Origin: Actinomadura citrea
Lineage (GTDB): Bacteria; Actinomycetota; Actinomycetes; Streptosporangiales; Streptosporangiaceae
Assembly (NCBI RefSeq): GCF_013409045.1
Contig: NZ_JACCBT010000001.1
Span: forward strand, 2,418,001-2,482,000
Length of the DNA stretch: 64,000 nucleotides
Direction: 5' to 3'
Shown one piece after another: positions 23,650-31,942 of the stretch; position 1 is the first letter of the stretch; every line of letters begins with the position of its first letter. The translations under genes and the position numbers were made by a program. A model generated the notes under the pieces. It did no database searches and had not been told where the DNA came from. It saw only the letters and a list, made by a program, of their open reading frames with translations.

Positions 23650-24362
23650 GCGTGCTGGCGATGCGGGAGGTGTCCCGCGACCACGGCGCCGGCCCGTCCC
23701 TCGTGCACGCGCTGCGCGAGGTGACGCTGGACGTCGCGGAGGGCGAGTTCGTCGCCGTGATGGGCCCGTCCGGCTCCGGCAAGTCGACCCTGCTGGCGCT
23801 GGCCGGCGGGCTCGACCGTCCCACCTCCGGGCAGGTCCTGGTGGACGGCGCCGACCTCGGCGGGCTCGGCCGGGCCGGGCGGGCCGCGCTGCGCCGCCGC
23901 AGCGTCGGCTACGTCTTCCAGGACCTCAACCTCATCCCGAGCCTCACCGCGGGCGAGAACGTCATGCTGCCGCGCGAGCTGGACGGCGCCCGCGCCCGCA
24001 CGGCCCGCCGGGAGGCGCGGGAGGCGCTCGCGGAGGTCGGCGTCGCCGAGCTGGCCGACCGGTTCCCCGACGAGATGTCCGGCGGCCAGCAGCAGCGCGT
24101 CGCGATCGCCCGCGCGCTGGTCGGCGAGCGTCGGCTCGTCCTGGCCGACGAGCCGACCGGGGCGCTCGACAGCCACACCGGCGAGGACGTCCTGCGCGTC
24201 CTGCGGGCCCGCTGCGACGCGGGCGCGTCCTGCCTGATGGTCACGCACGAGTCGCGGCACGCCGCCTGGGCCGACCGGGTCGTGTTCCTGCGCGACGGCC
24301 GGATCGTCGACGCCACGCCCCGGCCGACCGGCCCCGAGAGCCTCCTGCAGGAGAAACTGTGA
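23646..24362 (+). CDS. ABC transporter ATP-binding protein (MacB/LolD type)
   Basis: A 238-residue nucleotide-binding subunit. Walker A GPSGSGKST (residues 40-48), Q-loop VFQDLNLIPSLTAGENV, signature MSGGQQQRVAIARAL, Walker B LVLADEPTGALD and the H-loop VTHESRHA are all present. It overlaps padR upstream and the permease downstream by four bases each, so the three are translationally coupled. It energises the FtsX-type permease, probably as a mechanotransmitting exporter rather than an importer. Confidence 0.95.
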   Translation: MSVLAMREVSRDHGAGPSLVHALREVTLDVAEGEFVAVMGPSGSGKSTLLALAGGLDRPTSGQVLVDGADLGGLGRAGRAALRRRSVGYVFQDLNLIPSLTAGENVMLPRELDGARARTARREAREALAEVGVAELADRFPDEMSGGQQQRVAIARALVGERRLVLADEPTGALDSHTGEDVLRVLRARCDAGASCLMVTHESRHAAWADRVVFLRDGRIVDATPRPTGPESLLQEKL

Positions 24363-26335
24363 ACCGCTACGTCTTCGCGCTGCGCATGGCCCGCCAGGAC
24401 GCGCTGCGCGCCAAGGGCCGCACGGCGCTCGTGCTGTGCATGATCGGCCTGCCGATCGGCGTCGTCGTCGCCCTGGCCGTGCTGCGCTCCACCTCCGAGG
24501 CGGGGATCGAGGGGCCGTCCGGCGCCCCGAGCGGCGCCGAGTCGGCCGTGCTCGCGATGATCATCGCGATGGTCGTGCTGGAGGTCGTCCTGCTCGCCGG
24601 GCCGGCGTTCATGGTGGACGTCCGGCGGCGGCGCCGCGACCTCGCGCTCGTCGCGGCGTCGGGCGGCGCGGGCCGGCACCTGCGCGCCGTCGTGCTGGCG
24701 AGCGGCCTGCTCCTCGGCGGGATCGCCGCGGTGGCCGGGGCCGGGCTCGGCATCGCCGCCGCGGCCGTCGTCGCGCGGGCCGCGGACGGACCGGACGGCT
24801 TCGGACCGTTCACCGTGCCGTGGACCGTGGTCGCCGTGACGATGCTGTTCGGCGCGGGCAGCGGCCTGCTCGCCGCCCTGGTGCCCGCGCGCCAGGCGGG
24901 CCGGATGGACGTCGTCGCCGCCCTCGCCGGACGCCGCGAACCGCCCGGCCGGGCGCGGCGCGGCCTGCCGATCGCTGGCGGCGTCCTCGTCCTGGCGGGC
25001 CTGGCGGCGTCCCTGGAGGGCGTCCGGGCGCTGCGCGAGTTCGGCGCCGCGCTCGGCGCCGCCGCGATCATCATCGGTCTCGTGCTCGCCTGCCCGTGGA
25101 TCGTCGGGACGACCGGGCGGCTCGCGCCCCGGCTCCCGCTGCCGCTGCGCCTCGCCGTCCGGGACGGCGCCCGCAACCGGGCCCGCACCGCGCCCGCGGT
25201 CGCCGCGATCATGGCGGCCGTGGCGGGTGTCACCGCGCTGGCCATCGGGGGCGTCAGCGACTTCCGGCAGCGGCAGGTGGAGTACCAGGCGCAGCTGCCC
25301 CACGGCTCGGCGCTGATCCGGCTGCCGCAGGGCAGGGACGAGGAAGCCGCCGCGGCCGTCGTCCGGCGCGACCTGCCGGGCGTGCCGGTCATCCCCCTGC
25401 GCACCCTTCCCGGGCCGGACGGGGTCTGCCTGTCCGAGGACACCTCGAAATGCCCCGCGCTGACCTTCTCGGCCGAGCATGACGGGGCGGCCCTGAACGA
25501 GATCCTGCCGATCGTGGTCGGCGGCGCGCGGGAGGCCCGGATGCTGCTCGGCCGCAACGACGCCGGGGTCGCGTCGGCGCTGGACGCGGGCAAGATCGTC
25601 CTGTTCCGGGTGCGTCCGCTCGACCACGGGACGGTCACCGCCAAGGTGACCTACTGGGACGACGACCGGCAGCACACGATCGCGACGATCAAGAACCTGC
25701 CGGCCGTGGCCGCCCACGGCGACCCGCACGTGCCGGCCATCGTCCCGCCGCAGGCCGCGGAGAAGCTCGCCGAGAAGGCCGGCGTGCCCATCCGGACGGA
25801 GGCGTACGGGGTGGACCGCGCCGACCACCGGGTCACCAAGGCCGAGGAGGCCCGGCTGACCAGGAGCATGGAGACCTTCGGCCACGACTCCGGCGCCGTC
25901 CACGTCGAGCGGGGCTTCACCGAGTCGTTCGGGAGGATCACGCTGATGCTCGGCGCGGCCGCGGCCGTCCTGGCGCTCGGCGCCACCCTGATCGCCACCG
26001 GGCTCGCCGCCGCCGACGCCCGTCCCGACCTGGCCACCCTGCGCGCCGTCGGCGCCCGGCCCCGCACCGGACGGCTGCTGACGATGGGCCGGGGCGCCTT
26101 CATCGCCGCGCTCGGCTGCTGGCTCGGCATCGCCGGCGGGCTCGTCCCCGGCCTCGCGGTGACGCGCCCGCTCACCGACGGCGTGGAGGAGAACGGGGCC
26201 GCCCCGCACGGGACGGTCGTCGACGTCCCGTGGCTGCTCCTGCTGACGCTCGCGATCGGCGTCCCGCTCGTCGCGGCGTGCGCGGCCGGGGCGGTGACCG
26301 GCGGCCGTCTCCCGGCCCGCCGGACCCCGGGGTAG
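24359..26335 (+). CDS. ABC transporter permease with FtsX domains
   Basis: A 658-residue permease. It has an N-terminal helix (about 20-42), further helices near 60-85, 100-130 and 138-165, a second cluster at about 200-295, a long extracytoplasmic segment (about 300-510) and three C-terminal helices, the arrangement seen in duplicated actinobacterial FtsX permeases. RQDALRAKGRTALVLCMIGLP-like start and VRDGARNRARTAPAVAAIMA at the second module support this. Start GTG24359 overlaps the ATPase stop. The substrate is unknown; PadR-linked exporters often handle membrane-active compounds. Confidence 0.88.
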   Translation: MNRYVFALRMARQDALRAKGRTALVLCMIGLPIGVVVALAVLRSTSEAGIEGPSGAPSGAESAVLAMIIAMVVLEVVLLAGPAFMVDVRRRRRDLALVAASGGAGRHLRAVVLASGLLLGGIAAVAGAGLGIAAAAVVARAADGPDGFGPFTVPWTVVAVTMLFGAGSGLLAALVPARQAGRMDVVAALAGRREPPGRARRGLPIAGGVLVLAGLAASLEGVRALREFGAALGAAAIIIGLVLACPWIVGTTGRLAPRLPLPLRLAVRDGARNRARTAPAVAAIMAAVAGVTALAIGGVSDFRQRQVEYQAQLPHGSALIRLPQGRDEEAAAAVVRRDLPGVPVIPLRTLPGPDGVCLSEDTSKCPALTFSAEHDGAALNEILPIVVGGAREARMLLGRNDAGVASALDAGKIVLFRVRPLDHGTVTAKVTYWDDDRQHTIATIKNLPAVAAHGDPHVPAIVPPQAAEKLAEKAGVPIRTEAYGVDRADHRVTKAEEARLTRSMETFGHDSGAVHVERGFTESFGRITLMLGAAAAVLALGATLIATGLAAADARPDLATLRAVGARPRTGRLLTMGRGAFIAALGCWLGIAGGLVPGLAVTRPLTDGVEENGAAPHGTVVDVPWLLLLTLAIGVPLVAACAAGAVTGGRLPARRTPG

Positions 26336-26390
26336 CGACGCCCGCCGGGCCGCTCGGCCACGCGCCGCCGCTGGTGATAGCGTCCGGCGC

Positions 26391-27953
26391 GTGGTCGAGG
26401 CGATTGCGGTGCAGGGACCGGCCGGCGGCTCCTCCGCACGCCGCGGGGGCGCCGCCCGGCGCCGGCGCGCCGCCCTGGCGGCACTGGTCGCGGCGAGCGC
26501 GCTGCTGTACGCGGCGTACTCGCTGATGCGGCTGCGCGCCTTCCGGACGGGCAGCTACGACCTGGTGATCTTCGACCAGGCGATCCGGTCCTACAGCCGG
26601 TTCGGCCCGCCGGTCGCCATCGTCAAGGGCGTCCACAACGACTTCGGCCCGGACTTCTCGATCCTCGGCGACCACTTCTCGCCGATCCTCGCGCTGCTCG
26701 CGCCGCTCTACTGGATCCACGACGGCCCGGCGACCCTGCTGGTCGCGCAGGCCGTCCTGCTCGCGCTCGCGATCCCGCCGATCTGGCGGTACACCGAGCG
26801 CCGGCTCGGCGCCCGCGCCGCCTACTGCGCCGCGGGCGCCTACGCGCTGTCCTGGCCGATCGCCGAGGCGCTCGCCTTCGACTTCCACGAGGTCGCCTTC
26901 GTCCCGCTGCTGTCGGCGCTGATGGTCGAGCGGCACGACGCCGGACGGCGGCTCCAGGCGGCCGCCGCCGCGTTCGCCCTGCTGCTGGTGAAGGAGGACA
27001 TGGGGCTGCTGCTCGCGGGCTTCGGCCTCTACCTGCTCACCCGTCCCACCGGCGGCGGGCGGCGGACCCTGCGGGGACTCCTGCCGCCAGGCGACCGGCG
27101 GGCGGGCCTCGCCTACGTCGCGGTGGGGCTGGCCGCTACCTGGGTCTGCTCCCGCGTGGCCGTCGCGGCGTTCGGCGGGGACAACGACTACTACTGGGCG
27201 TACGGGGCGCTCGGCCCGGACCTTCCCCACGCGGCGGTGCACGCCCTCACCCATCCATGGGACGTCGTGCGCGTCCTCGGTGACCCGCCGCGGAAGCTGC
27301 TCACGATGGCTCTGGTGCTGCTCCCGCTGCTTCTTCTGCCGCTGGCGTCCCCGCTGACCCTCACCGCCGTCCCGCTGCTCGCCGAGCGGATGCTCGCCAG
27401 CCGGTTCGGCAACTGGTGGGAACCGCACTACCACTACAACGCCTTCATCGTCGCCGTGCTCGTCCTGGCGGCGGCGGACGGCGCGGCGCGGTTGCGCGGA
27501 CGGCCCCGGATCGCGCGAGGCGCACTGGGACGGCTGCCCTCCGCCGCGCCGATGGCGGGGATCCTCGCGGTCACCGTCGCGTGCGTGCCCTTCTTCGCCT
27601 ACCGCCACCTGGCCGATCCCGCGCTGTGGCGGCCGAACGAGCGGGCGCGGGCGGCGTCCGCGGCCGTCGCGCGCATCCCGGACGGCGCGCTCGTCGAGGC
27701 CGCCAACGGCCTCGGCCCGGCGCTGACGTCCCGTGCCCGCGTGCTGCTGTGGGACGACCGCTCGCACGGCGCGCCCTGGGTGATCGCCCAGGTGGAGCGG
27801 CTGGAGTTCCCCTTCGGCTCGCCCGCCGAGCAGCGGCGGCGGGTCGAGGGGCTGAAGGCGGAGGGGTACCGGGAGGTCTTCCGGGGGGACGGCTACATCG
27901 TGCTGCACCGGGACGTCCCTGCCCCCCGGGTCCCTGGTAGCGGGAACCCCTGA
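26391..27953 (+). CDS. DUF2079 family polytopic membrane protein
   Basis: A 520-residue integral membrane protein with about ten helices. Motifs such as SYDLVIFDQAIRSYSRFG, HNDFGPDFSILGDHFSPILA and FDFHEVAFVPLL near residues 45-190 are characteristic of DUF2079, which structurally resembles GT-C glycosyltransferases and has acidic/histidine residues in the first extracytoplasmic loop. The donor and acceptor are unknown. TAGCGT at 26378-26383 is 7 bases from GTG26391, implying a leaderless transcript separate from the ABC operon. Confidence 0.85.
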   Translation: MVEAIAVQGPAGGSSARRGGAARRRRAALAALVAASALLYAAYSLMRLRAFRTGSYDLVIFDQAIRSYSRFGPPVAIVKGVHNDFGPDFSILGDHFSPILALLAPLYWIHDGPATLLVAQAVLLALAIPPIWRYTERRLGARAAYCAAGAYALSWPIAEALAFDFHEVAFVPLLSALMVERHDAGRRLQAAAAAFALLLVKEDMGLLLAGFGLYLLTRPTGGGRRTLRGLLPPGDRRAGLAYVAVGLAATWVCSRVAVAAFGGDNDYYWAYGALGPDLPHAAVHALTHPWDVVRVLGDPPRKLLTMALVLLPLLLLPLASPLTLTAVPLLAERMLASRFGNWWEPHYHYNAFIVAVLVLAAADGAARLRGRPRIARGALGRLPSAAPMAGILAVTVACVPFFAYRHLADPALWRPNERARAASAAVARIPDGALVEAANGLGPALTSRARVLLWDDRSHGAPWVIAQVERLEFPFGSPAEQRRRVEGLKAEGYREVFRGDGYIVLHRDVPAPRVPGSGNP

Positions 27954-28318
27954 TAAGGCGAAACGCGGCTTTTGGACGGATTGTCCGATGACCGATCATC
28001 GTCGCACGGGTAAGAATCCCAGTGAAGGTGCCGATCGGCCAATTATCCCTACCCTTTCTGGGTACTTTGCCAGATACTTGAAGAGAGTTGTTACGGCCGC
28101 GGCCGGCGCGGGAGGAACCCGTGCGAACACCCCGTGACCTCGGCCGGAGCGGGCCTTGGGGCGTGGCATGAGCGGTGTGAGGCTGAACGGCGGCGAGGCG
28201 GAGGCACCGGTGGGCGGTGGCCCGGAATTCCTCGCCCGGCGGGCAATGCGACGGGCGGGCGAATCCCCGATGATGCGCGCGGTGGACCGGGGAACCGGTC
28301 ACGGCGAGGAGCCGTGAC
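27954..28318 (+). other. Intergenic region, 365 bp, upstream of the TS-like gene
   Basis: Base composition is lower in GC than the neighbours between about 27955 and 28090 and then returns to normal. I see no convincing small ORF or strong hairpin. It probably carries the promoter of the gene at 28319, which has CGAGGAG at 28305-28311. Confidence 0.4.
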
Positions 28319-28975
28319 ATGCCGGGGCGGGAGGGCATGCCGGGGCGGGAGGACAGGGACGTCCTGCGCTTCGAGACGTGCGGGCGGGCGTGGGTCGGCG
28401 TCCTGCGGCACGTGTGGGCGGCCGGGGAGGCGGGGCTGGAGGACGGCGGGCCCATCATCGAGGGGCCGCCGCTGCTGTTCGAGATCTGCTCCCTGAGCTG
28501 GGAGGACCCGATCCTGCGCGAGTACGGCGACCGGGCGCGGCTCGTCCGCAGGGCGCAGGAGCGCACCCGCCGGGTCGTCCGCGGGCGGTTCTGGCCGCGG
28601 CTGCACGACCTGCAGGGCCACGACCAGATCCGGTGGGTGGTGGACCTGCTGCGCGCGAGACCGTGGACCACCAGCGCGTGGATCTCGCTGACGATCCCCG
28701 GCGAGCCGGCCGACGGGCTGCCGGCGCTGACCGCGCTGTCGTTCCGCATCCGCGGCTACCGGCTGATCATGACGGCGATGTTCCGGTCGCAGAACATCCA
28801 CCGCGCCTACCTGGCCTACATCCCGCTCCGCGAGGTGCAGGTCCAGGTCGCCGACGAGCTGGGGCTGCCGCCCGGGCCGCTGCGGGTGTTCGTGGACGTC
28901 CCGCACGTGCACGTCGGCGACGCCGAGCGGGTCGCGTCGGTGCTCGCCTCGGTGCCGGAGCCGAACGCCGCCTGA
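28319..28975 (+). CDS. Divergent thymidylate-synthase-fold protein lacking the catalytic cysteine
   Basis: A 218-residue protein whose layout follows the thymidylate synthase / dCMP hydroxymethylase family: GHDQI at about 101-104 (the DQI of TS), then TTSAWISLTIP (the Arg-Arg strand of TS), LPALTALSFRIRG at about 134-146 where TS has PC...F, FRSQNIHRAYLAY at 155-167 (the RS.D/N nucleotide loop, Arg156), and VDVPHVHVGD (about 193-201) where TS has HIY. The nucleophilic Cys is Ala136 and the tyrosine is His198, so classical methylation of dUMP is unlikely. ATG28319 has a good Shine-Dalgarno. No partner gene is obvious. Confidence 0.65.
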   Translation: MPGREGMPGREDRDVLRFETCGRAWVGVLRHVWAAGEAGLEDGGPIIEGPPLLFEICSLSWEDPILREYGDRARLVRRAQERTRRVVRGRFWPRLHDLQGHDQIRWVVDLLRARPWTTSAWISLTIPGEPADGLPALTALSFRIRGYRLIMTAMFRSQNIHRAYLAYIPLREVQVQVADELGLPPGPLRVFVDVPHVHVGDAERVASVLASVPEPNAA

Positions 28976-29150
28976 CGAGACCGTCACGACGCGGGACGAA
29001 CCGGAGTTACTGGTGGGTGTTTCCCCACCGCGAACCGCCGCCGCCGCCGGGTTATACACTCACCGGAGGGGGCGAGGGCACGACGAGGTGACTCGCGACT
29101 TCACCTGCACAGCACACGAACACCTACTTTTTTCGAAGGACTGTTTCCAC

Positions 29151-30740
29151 TTGAGCAAGCTCGTCGTCCTCGTCGCAGAAGAACTCTCCCCGGCCGGCAT
29201 CGCCGTCCTGGAGGCCGACTACGACGTCCGGCACGTCGACGGCAGCGACAAGGACCAGCTGCTGCCCGCCGTCGCCGACGTGGACGCCCTGATCGTCCGC
29301 AGCGCCACCAAGGTCACCGCCGAGGTGTTCCAGCACGCCAAGAAGCTCCGGGTCGTCGCCCGGGCCGGCGTCGGCCTCGACAACGTCGACGTGGAGGCCG
29401 CCACCAAGGCCGGCGTCATGGTCGTCAACGCGCCCACGTCCAACATCGTCACCGCCGCCGAGCACGCGATCGCTCTGCTCCTGGCCACCGCCCGGAACGT
29501 GCCGCAGGGCCACTCCGCGCTCAAGCAGGGCGAGTGGAAGCGCTCCAAGTACACGGGCGTCGAACTCCAGGGCAAGACCGTCGGCGTGCTCGGCCTCGGC
29601 CGCATCGGCGTCCTCGTCGCCCAGCGCCTCGCCGCCTTCGACATGAACGTGATCGCGTTCGACCCCTACGTCCAGGCCGCCCGCGCCGCGCAGCTCGGCG
29701 TGAAGCTCGTCACCCTCGACGAGCTGCTCCGCGAGAGCGACTTCATCACCGTCCACCTGCCGAAGACGCCCGAGACCCTCGGCCTCATCGGCGACCGCGA
29801 GCTGCAGCAGGTCAAGCCGTCCGTCCGCATCGTCAACGCCGCCCGCGGCGGCATCGTCGACGAGGCGGCCCTCGACCTCGCGCTCAAGGACGGCCGCGTC
29901 GCCGGCGCCGGCATCGACGTGTTCAGCACCGAGCCGTGCACCGAGAGCCCGCTGTTCCACCACGACAGCGTCGTCGTCACCCCGCACCTCGGTGCCAGCA
30001 CCCACGAGGCGCAGGAGAAGGCGGGCACCCAGGTCGCCCGGTCCGTGAAGCTCGCGCTGTCCGGCGAGTTCGTCCCGGACGCCGTGAACGTGCAGGGCGG
30101 CGCCGTGGCCGAGGACGTCAAGCCCGGCCTGCCGCTCGCCGAGAAGCTCGGCCGCATCTTCACCGCCCTCGCCGGCGGCGTCCCCGTCCGGCTGGACGTG
30201 GTGGTCCGCGGCGAGATCGCCGAGCACGACGTCAAGGTGCTGGAGCTGGCCGCGCTCAAGGGCGTCTTCGTGGACGTCATCGAGGAGGCCGTGACCTTCG
30301 TCAACGCGCCGCTGCTGGCCCGCGACCGCGGCGTCGAGGTCACCCTCACCACCAGCGAGGACAGCCCCGACTGGCGCAACGTCGTGCAGGTGCGCGGCAC
30401 GATGTCCGACGGCTCCGTCGTGTCGGTGTCGGGCACCCTCACCGGCCCCAAGCACGCCGAGCGGATCATCGAGATCAACGGCTACAACATGGAGCTCGTC
30501 CCGACCGAGCACATGGCGTTCTTCTCCTACGTCGACCGCCCCGGCATCGTCGGCGCGGTCGGCAAGCTGCTCGGCGACGAGCAGGTCAACATCGCGGGCA
30601 TGCAGGTCGGCCGCGACGCCAAGGGCGGCAAGGCGCTCATCGCGCTCACCGTCGACTCGGCCGTCGCGCCCCAGCTCGTCGACGCCATCACCCGCGAGGT
30701 AGGCGCCGACATGGGCCGCCGCGTCGACCTCGAAGGTTAG
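29151..30740 (+). CDS. serA: D-3-phosphoglycerate dehydrogenase
   Basis: First enzyme of serine synthesis, oxidising 3-phosphoglycerate with NAD+. The 529-residue long form has a split substrate domain, a Rossmann domain (VGVLGLGRIGVLVAQRL), catalytic Arg in NAARGGIVDE, Glu in DVFSTEPC and His in TPHLGAST, the intervening ASB domain (about 320-450) and a C-terminal ACT domain (FSYVDRPGIVGAVGKLLG) for serine inhibition. TTG29151 matches the usual N-terminus (SKLVVLVAEELSP) and has GAAGGA upstream; no ATG/GTG start fits better. A 15-bp hairpin follows. Confidence 0.96.
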   Translation: MSKLVVLVAEELSPAGIAVLEADYDVRHVDGSDKDQLLPAVADVDALIVRSATKVTAEVFQHAKKLRVVARAGVGLDNVDVEAATKAGVMVVNAPTSNIVTAAEHAIALLLATARNVPQGHSALKQGEWKRSKYTGVELQGKTVGVLGLGRIGVLVAQRLAAFDMNVIAFDPYVQAARAAQLGVKLVTLDELLRESDFITVHLPKTPETLGLIGDRELQQVKPSVRIVNAARGGIVDEAALDLALKDGRVAGAGIDVFSTEPCTESPLFHHDSVVVTPHLGASTHEAQEKAGTQVARSVKLALSGEFVPDAVNVQGGAVAEDVKPGLPLAEKLGRIFTALAGGVPVRLDVVVRGEIAEHDVKVLELAALKGVFVDVIEEAVTFVNAPLLARDRGVEVTLTTSEDSPDWRNVVQVRGTMSDGSVVSVSGTLTGPKHAERIIEINGYNMELVPTEHMAFFSYVDRPGIVGAVGKLLGDEQVNIAGMQVGRDAKGGKALIALTVDSAVAPQLVDAITREVGADMGRRVDLEG

Positions 30741-30758
30741 TCTCGACGGATGAGCTTC

Positions 30759-30793
30759 GGGCGGGCGTCCGGCCATGTGCCGGACGCCCGCCC
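30759..30793 (+). terminator. serA terminator hairpin
   Basis: GGGCGGGCGTCCGGC and its exact complement form a 15-bp stem with a CATGT loop, starting 18 bases after the serA stop. No T-tract follows. Confidence 0.75.
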
Positions 30794-30825
30794 ATCTCAT
30801 ATGCCGAGATTTTGAGCCACGGGTC

Positions 30826-30854
30826 GGGACAACTCGCCGAACCGGGGGTAGCCT
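30826..30854 (+). promoter_or_regulatory. Putative promoter of the orphan leader
   Basis: GGGACA at 30826-30831 and TAGCCT at 30849-30854 are 17 bases apart. The predicted start point lies within about four bases of the ATG of the leader at 30865. Confidence 0.4.
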
Positions 30855-30864
30855 CGCAGTAGTC

Positions 30865-30909
30865 ATGCGGCGCTTCGTGGTAATCCTTCGCTGCCGCAGC
30901 GGGGCCTGA
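30865..30909 (+). CDS. Orphan leader peptide (14 aa, Val-Val-Ile-Leu...Cys)
   Basis: ATG30865 to TGA30909 encodes MRRFVVILRCRSGA. It is built like the ilvB and cimA leaders: four hydrophobic branched-chain codons, then Arg/Gly-rich codons that form the left arm of a stem. It also has a Cys codon between two Arg codons immediately before the stem. There is no branched-chain biosynthetic gene directly behind it; the next genes are a 30-codon ORF and a FhuF-like gene. Translation is likely but not proven. Confidence 0.5.
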   Translation: MRRFVVILRCRSGA

Positions 30910-30936
30910 TCATCGGCAGGCCGGCACCCGCTGCGG
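30894..30936 (+). other. Long RNA hairpin overlapping the orphan leader stop codon
   Basis: CCGCAGCGGG (30894-30903) pairs with CCCGCTGCGG (30927-30936) and, inside it, GCCTG (30904-30908) pairs with CAGGC (30917-30921). The left arm begins at the last base of the Cys codon. No T-tract terminator follows, so control could act on translation, Rho or an alternative fold. Confidence 0.55.
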
Positions 30937-31038
30937 AGGCTCTGCCCGGCCCTGAGTCCGATGCCGCGCCGGACCGTGCGAACCACGGCCCTCCGGCGGC
31001 CCCTCTGGCCATCAGCCCAGCGATCGGAGCATCCCATC

Positions 31039-31131
31039 ATGAACGAGATCCAGAACAACGCCCCCGCCGAGGACGCCCAGGAAGAAGCCGCCCGCGCCCT
31101 GCAGACGGCCCTGGACCGCAGAGCAGACTGA
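31039..31131 (+). CDS. Possible small protein, 30 aa
   Basis: ATG31039 to TGA31131 encodes a 30-residue, Ala/Glu/Gln-rich, probably helical peptide starting MNEIQNNAPAEDAQEEAARA. GGAG at 31026 gives a reasonable Shine-Dalgarno. The reading frame is open further upstream to an in-frame ATG at 30961, so a 56-residue version is possible. It has no cysteine and no obvious precursor-peptide core. It sits between the orphan leader and the FhuF-like gene. Confidence 0.35.
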   Translation: MNEIQNNAPAEDAQEEAARALQTALDRRAD

Positions 31132-31206
31132 TTCACCCTCTCCTTCGTGCTCGACGTGGGCCCGACGGAGGAGGGCACTGCAATAAGCACCTGCCAGACT
31201 GGGGAA

Positions 31207-31884
31207 GTGGCGGGCGAAGTCAGGGGCTCAGAGGTTTCCGGCGTGCTGGAGCGCGTGGCGGAGCTTGGGCCCTACTTCGAGCTCGCCACCGAGGACGTCT
31301 CGGGTGATGCTGCTTGGAGGGCGTTCCCCGGGGGTGTGGGGCCGCTGCGAGAGGTCGCCCGTGACCATGCCGGACGGCTGGGGACGGATGAGACCCGTGT
31401 GGCGGCCTCGCTGCTCTTTCAGGGACTCGCGGCGCGGATCTGGTCGCCGGTCGTTGCCGCGGGGAGCCTCGGGGTCGTTCCCGATCTTTCGGGGTTGCGG
31501 TGGCGGGGGGCGCCGGGTGAGCCGATCATGCTGGGGCTCGCCGATGTCCGCGGGTGGCGGGTGGGGAGCGTGGCCGAGGCCGTCGAGATCGTCCATCCCA
31601 TGGTCGTGGACGGGCTGCTGCGGCCGCTGCGGGACGCGATGCTGGGCTTCGTCAAGCTCGCGGACGGGCTGGTCTGGGGCAATGCCGCCTCGGCTCTCGC
31701 CGGGAGCCTGAACGTCGGAGGCGCCGATCCCGGGCGGGCCGCGATCGTGCGGGCGTTGCTCGCGCGCGAGCCGCTGGCCGGGGCCGGGTCCTTCGGGTCG
31801 CGCGGGTTCGTCCGGAACAACTGCTGCTTGTATTACCGCGTCCCTGGGGGCGGCATGTGCGGAGACTGTGGGCTCGTGCGTTGA
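31207..31884 (+). CDS. FhuF-like [2Fe-2S] ferric-siderophore reductase family protein
   Basis: A protein of about 225 residues with the C-terminal FhuF signature NNCCLYYRVPGGGMCGDCG (Cys-Cys, ten residues, Cys, two residues, Cys), which binds a [2Fe-2S] cluster in the siderophore-iron reductase FhuF. The rest is helical (VAELGPYFELATED; LFQGLAARIWSPVVA), like FhuF. No siderophore transporter or synthase is next to it. The start is uncertain: GTG31207 is assigned, GTG31147 would add 20 residues; neither has an ideal ribosome site. Fe-S binding is firm by motif; reductase role is inferred. Confidence 0.8.
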   Translation: MAGEVRGSEVSGVLERVAELGPYFELATEDVSGDAAWRAFPGGVGPLREVARDHAGRLGTDETRVAASLLFQGLAARIWSPVVAAGSLGVVPDLSGLRWRGAPGEPIMLGLADVRGWRVGSVAEAVEIVHPMVVDGLLRPLRDAMLGFVKLADGLVWGNAASALAGSLNVGGADPGRAAIVRALLAREPLAGAGSFGSRGFVRNNCCLYYRVPGGGMCGDCGLVR

Positions 31885-31942
31885 ATGCCCGCGATGTGAG
31901 ACGGAAGCCCAAGCACTGAGACGTTTGCAGTAGAGTTCGCGC

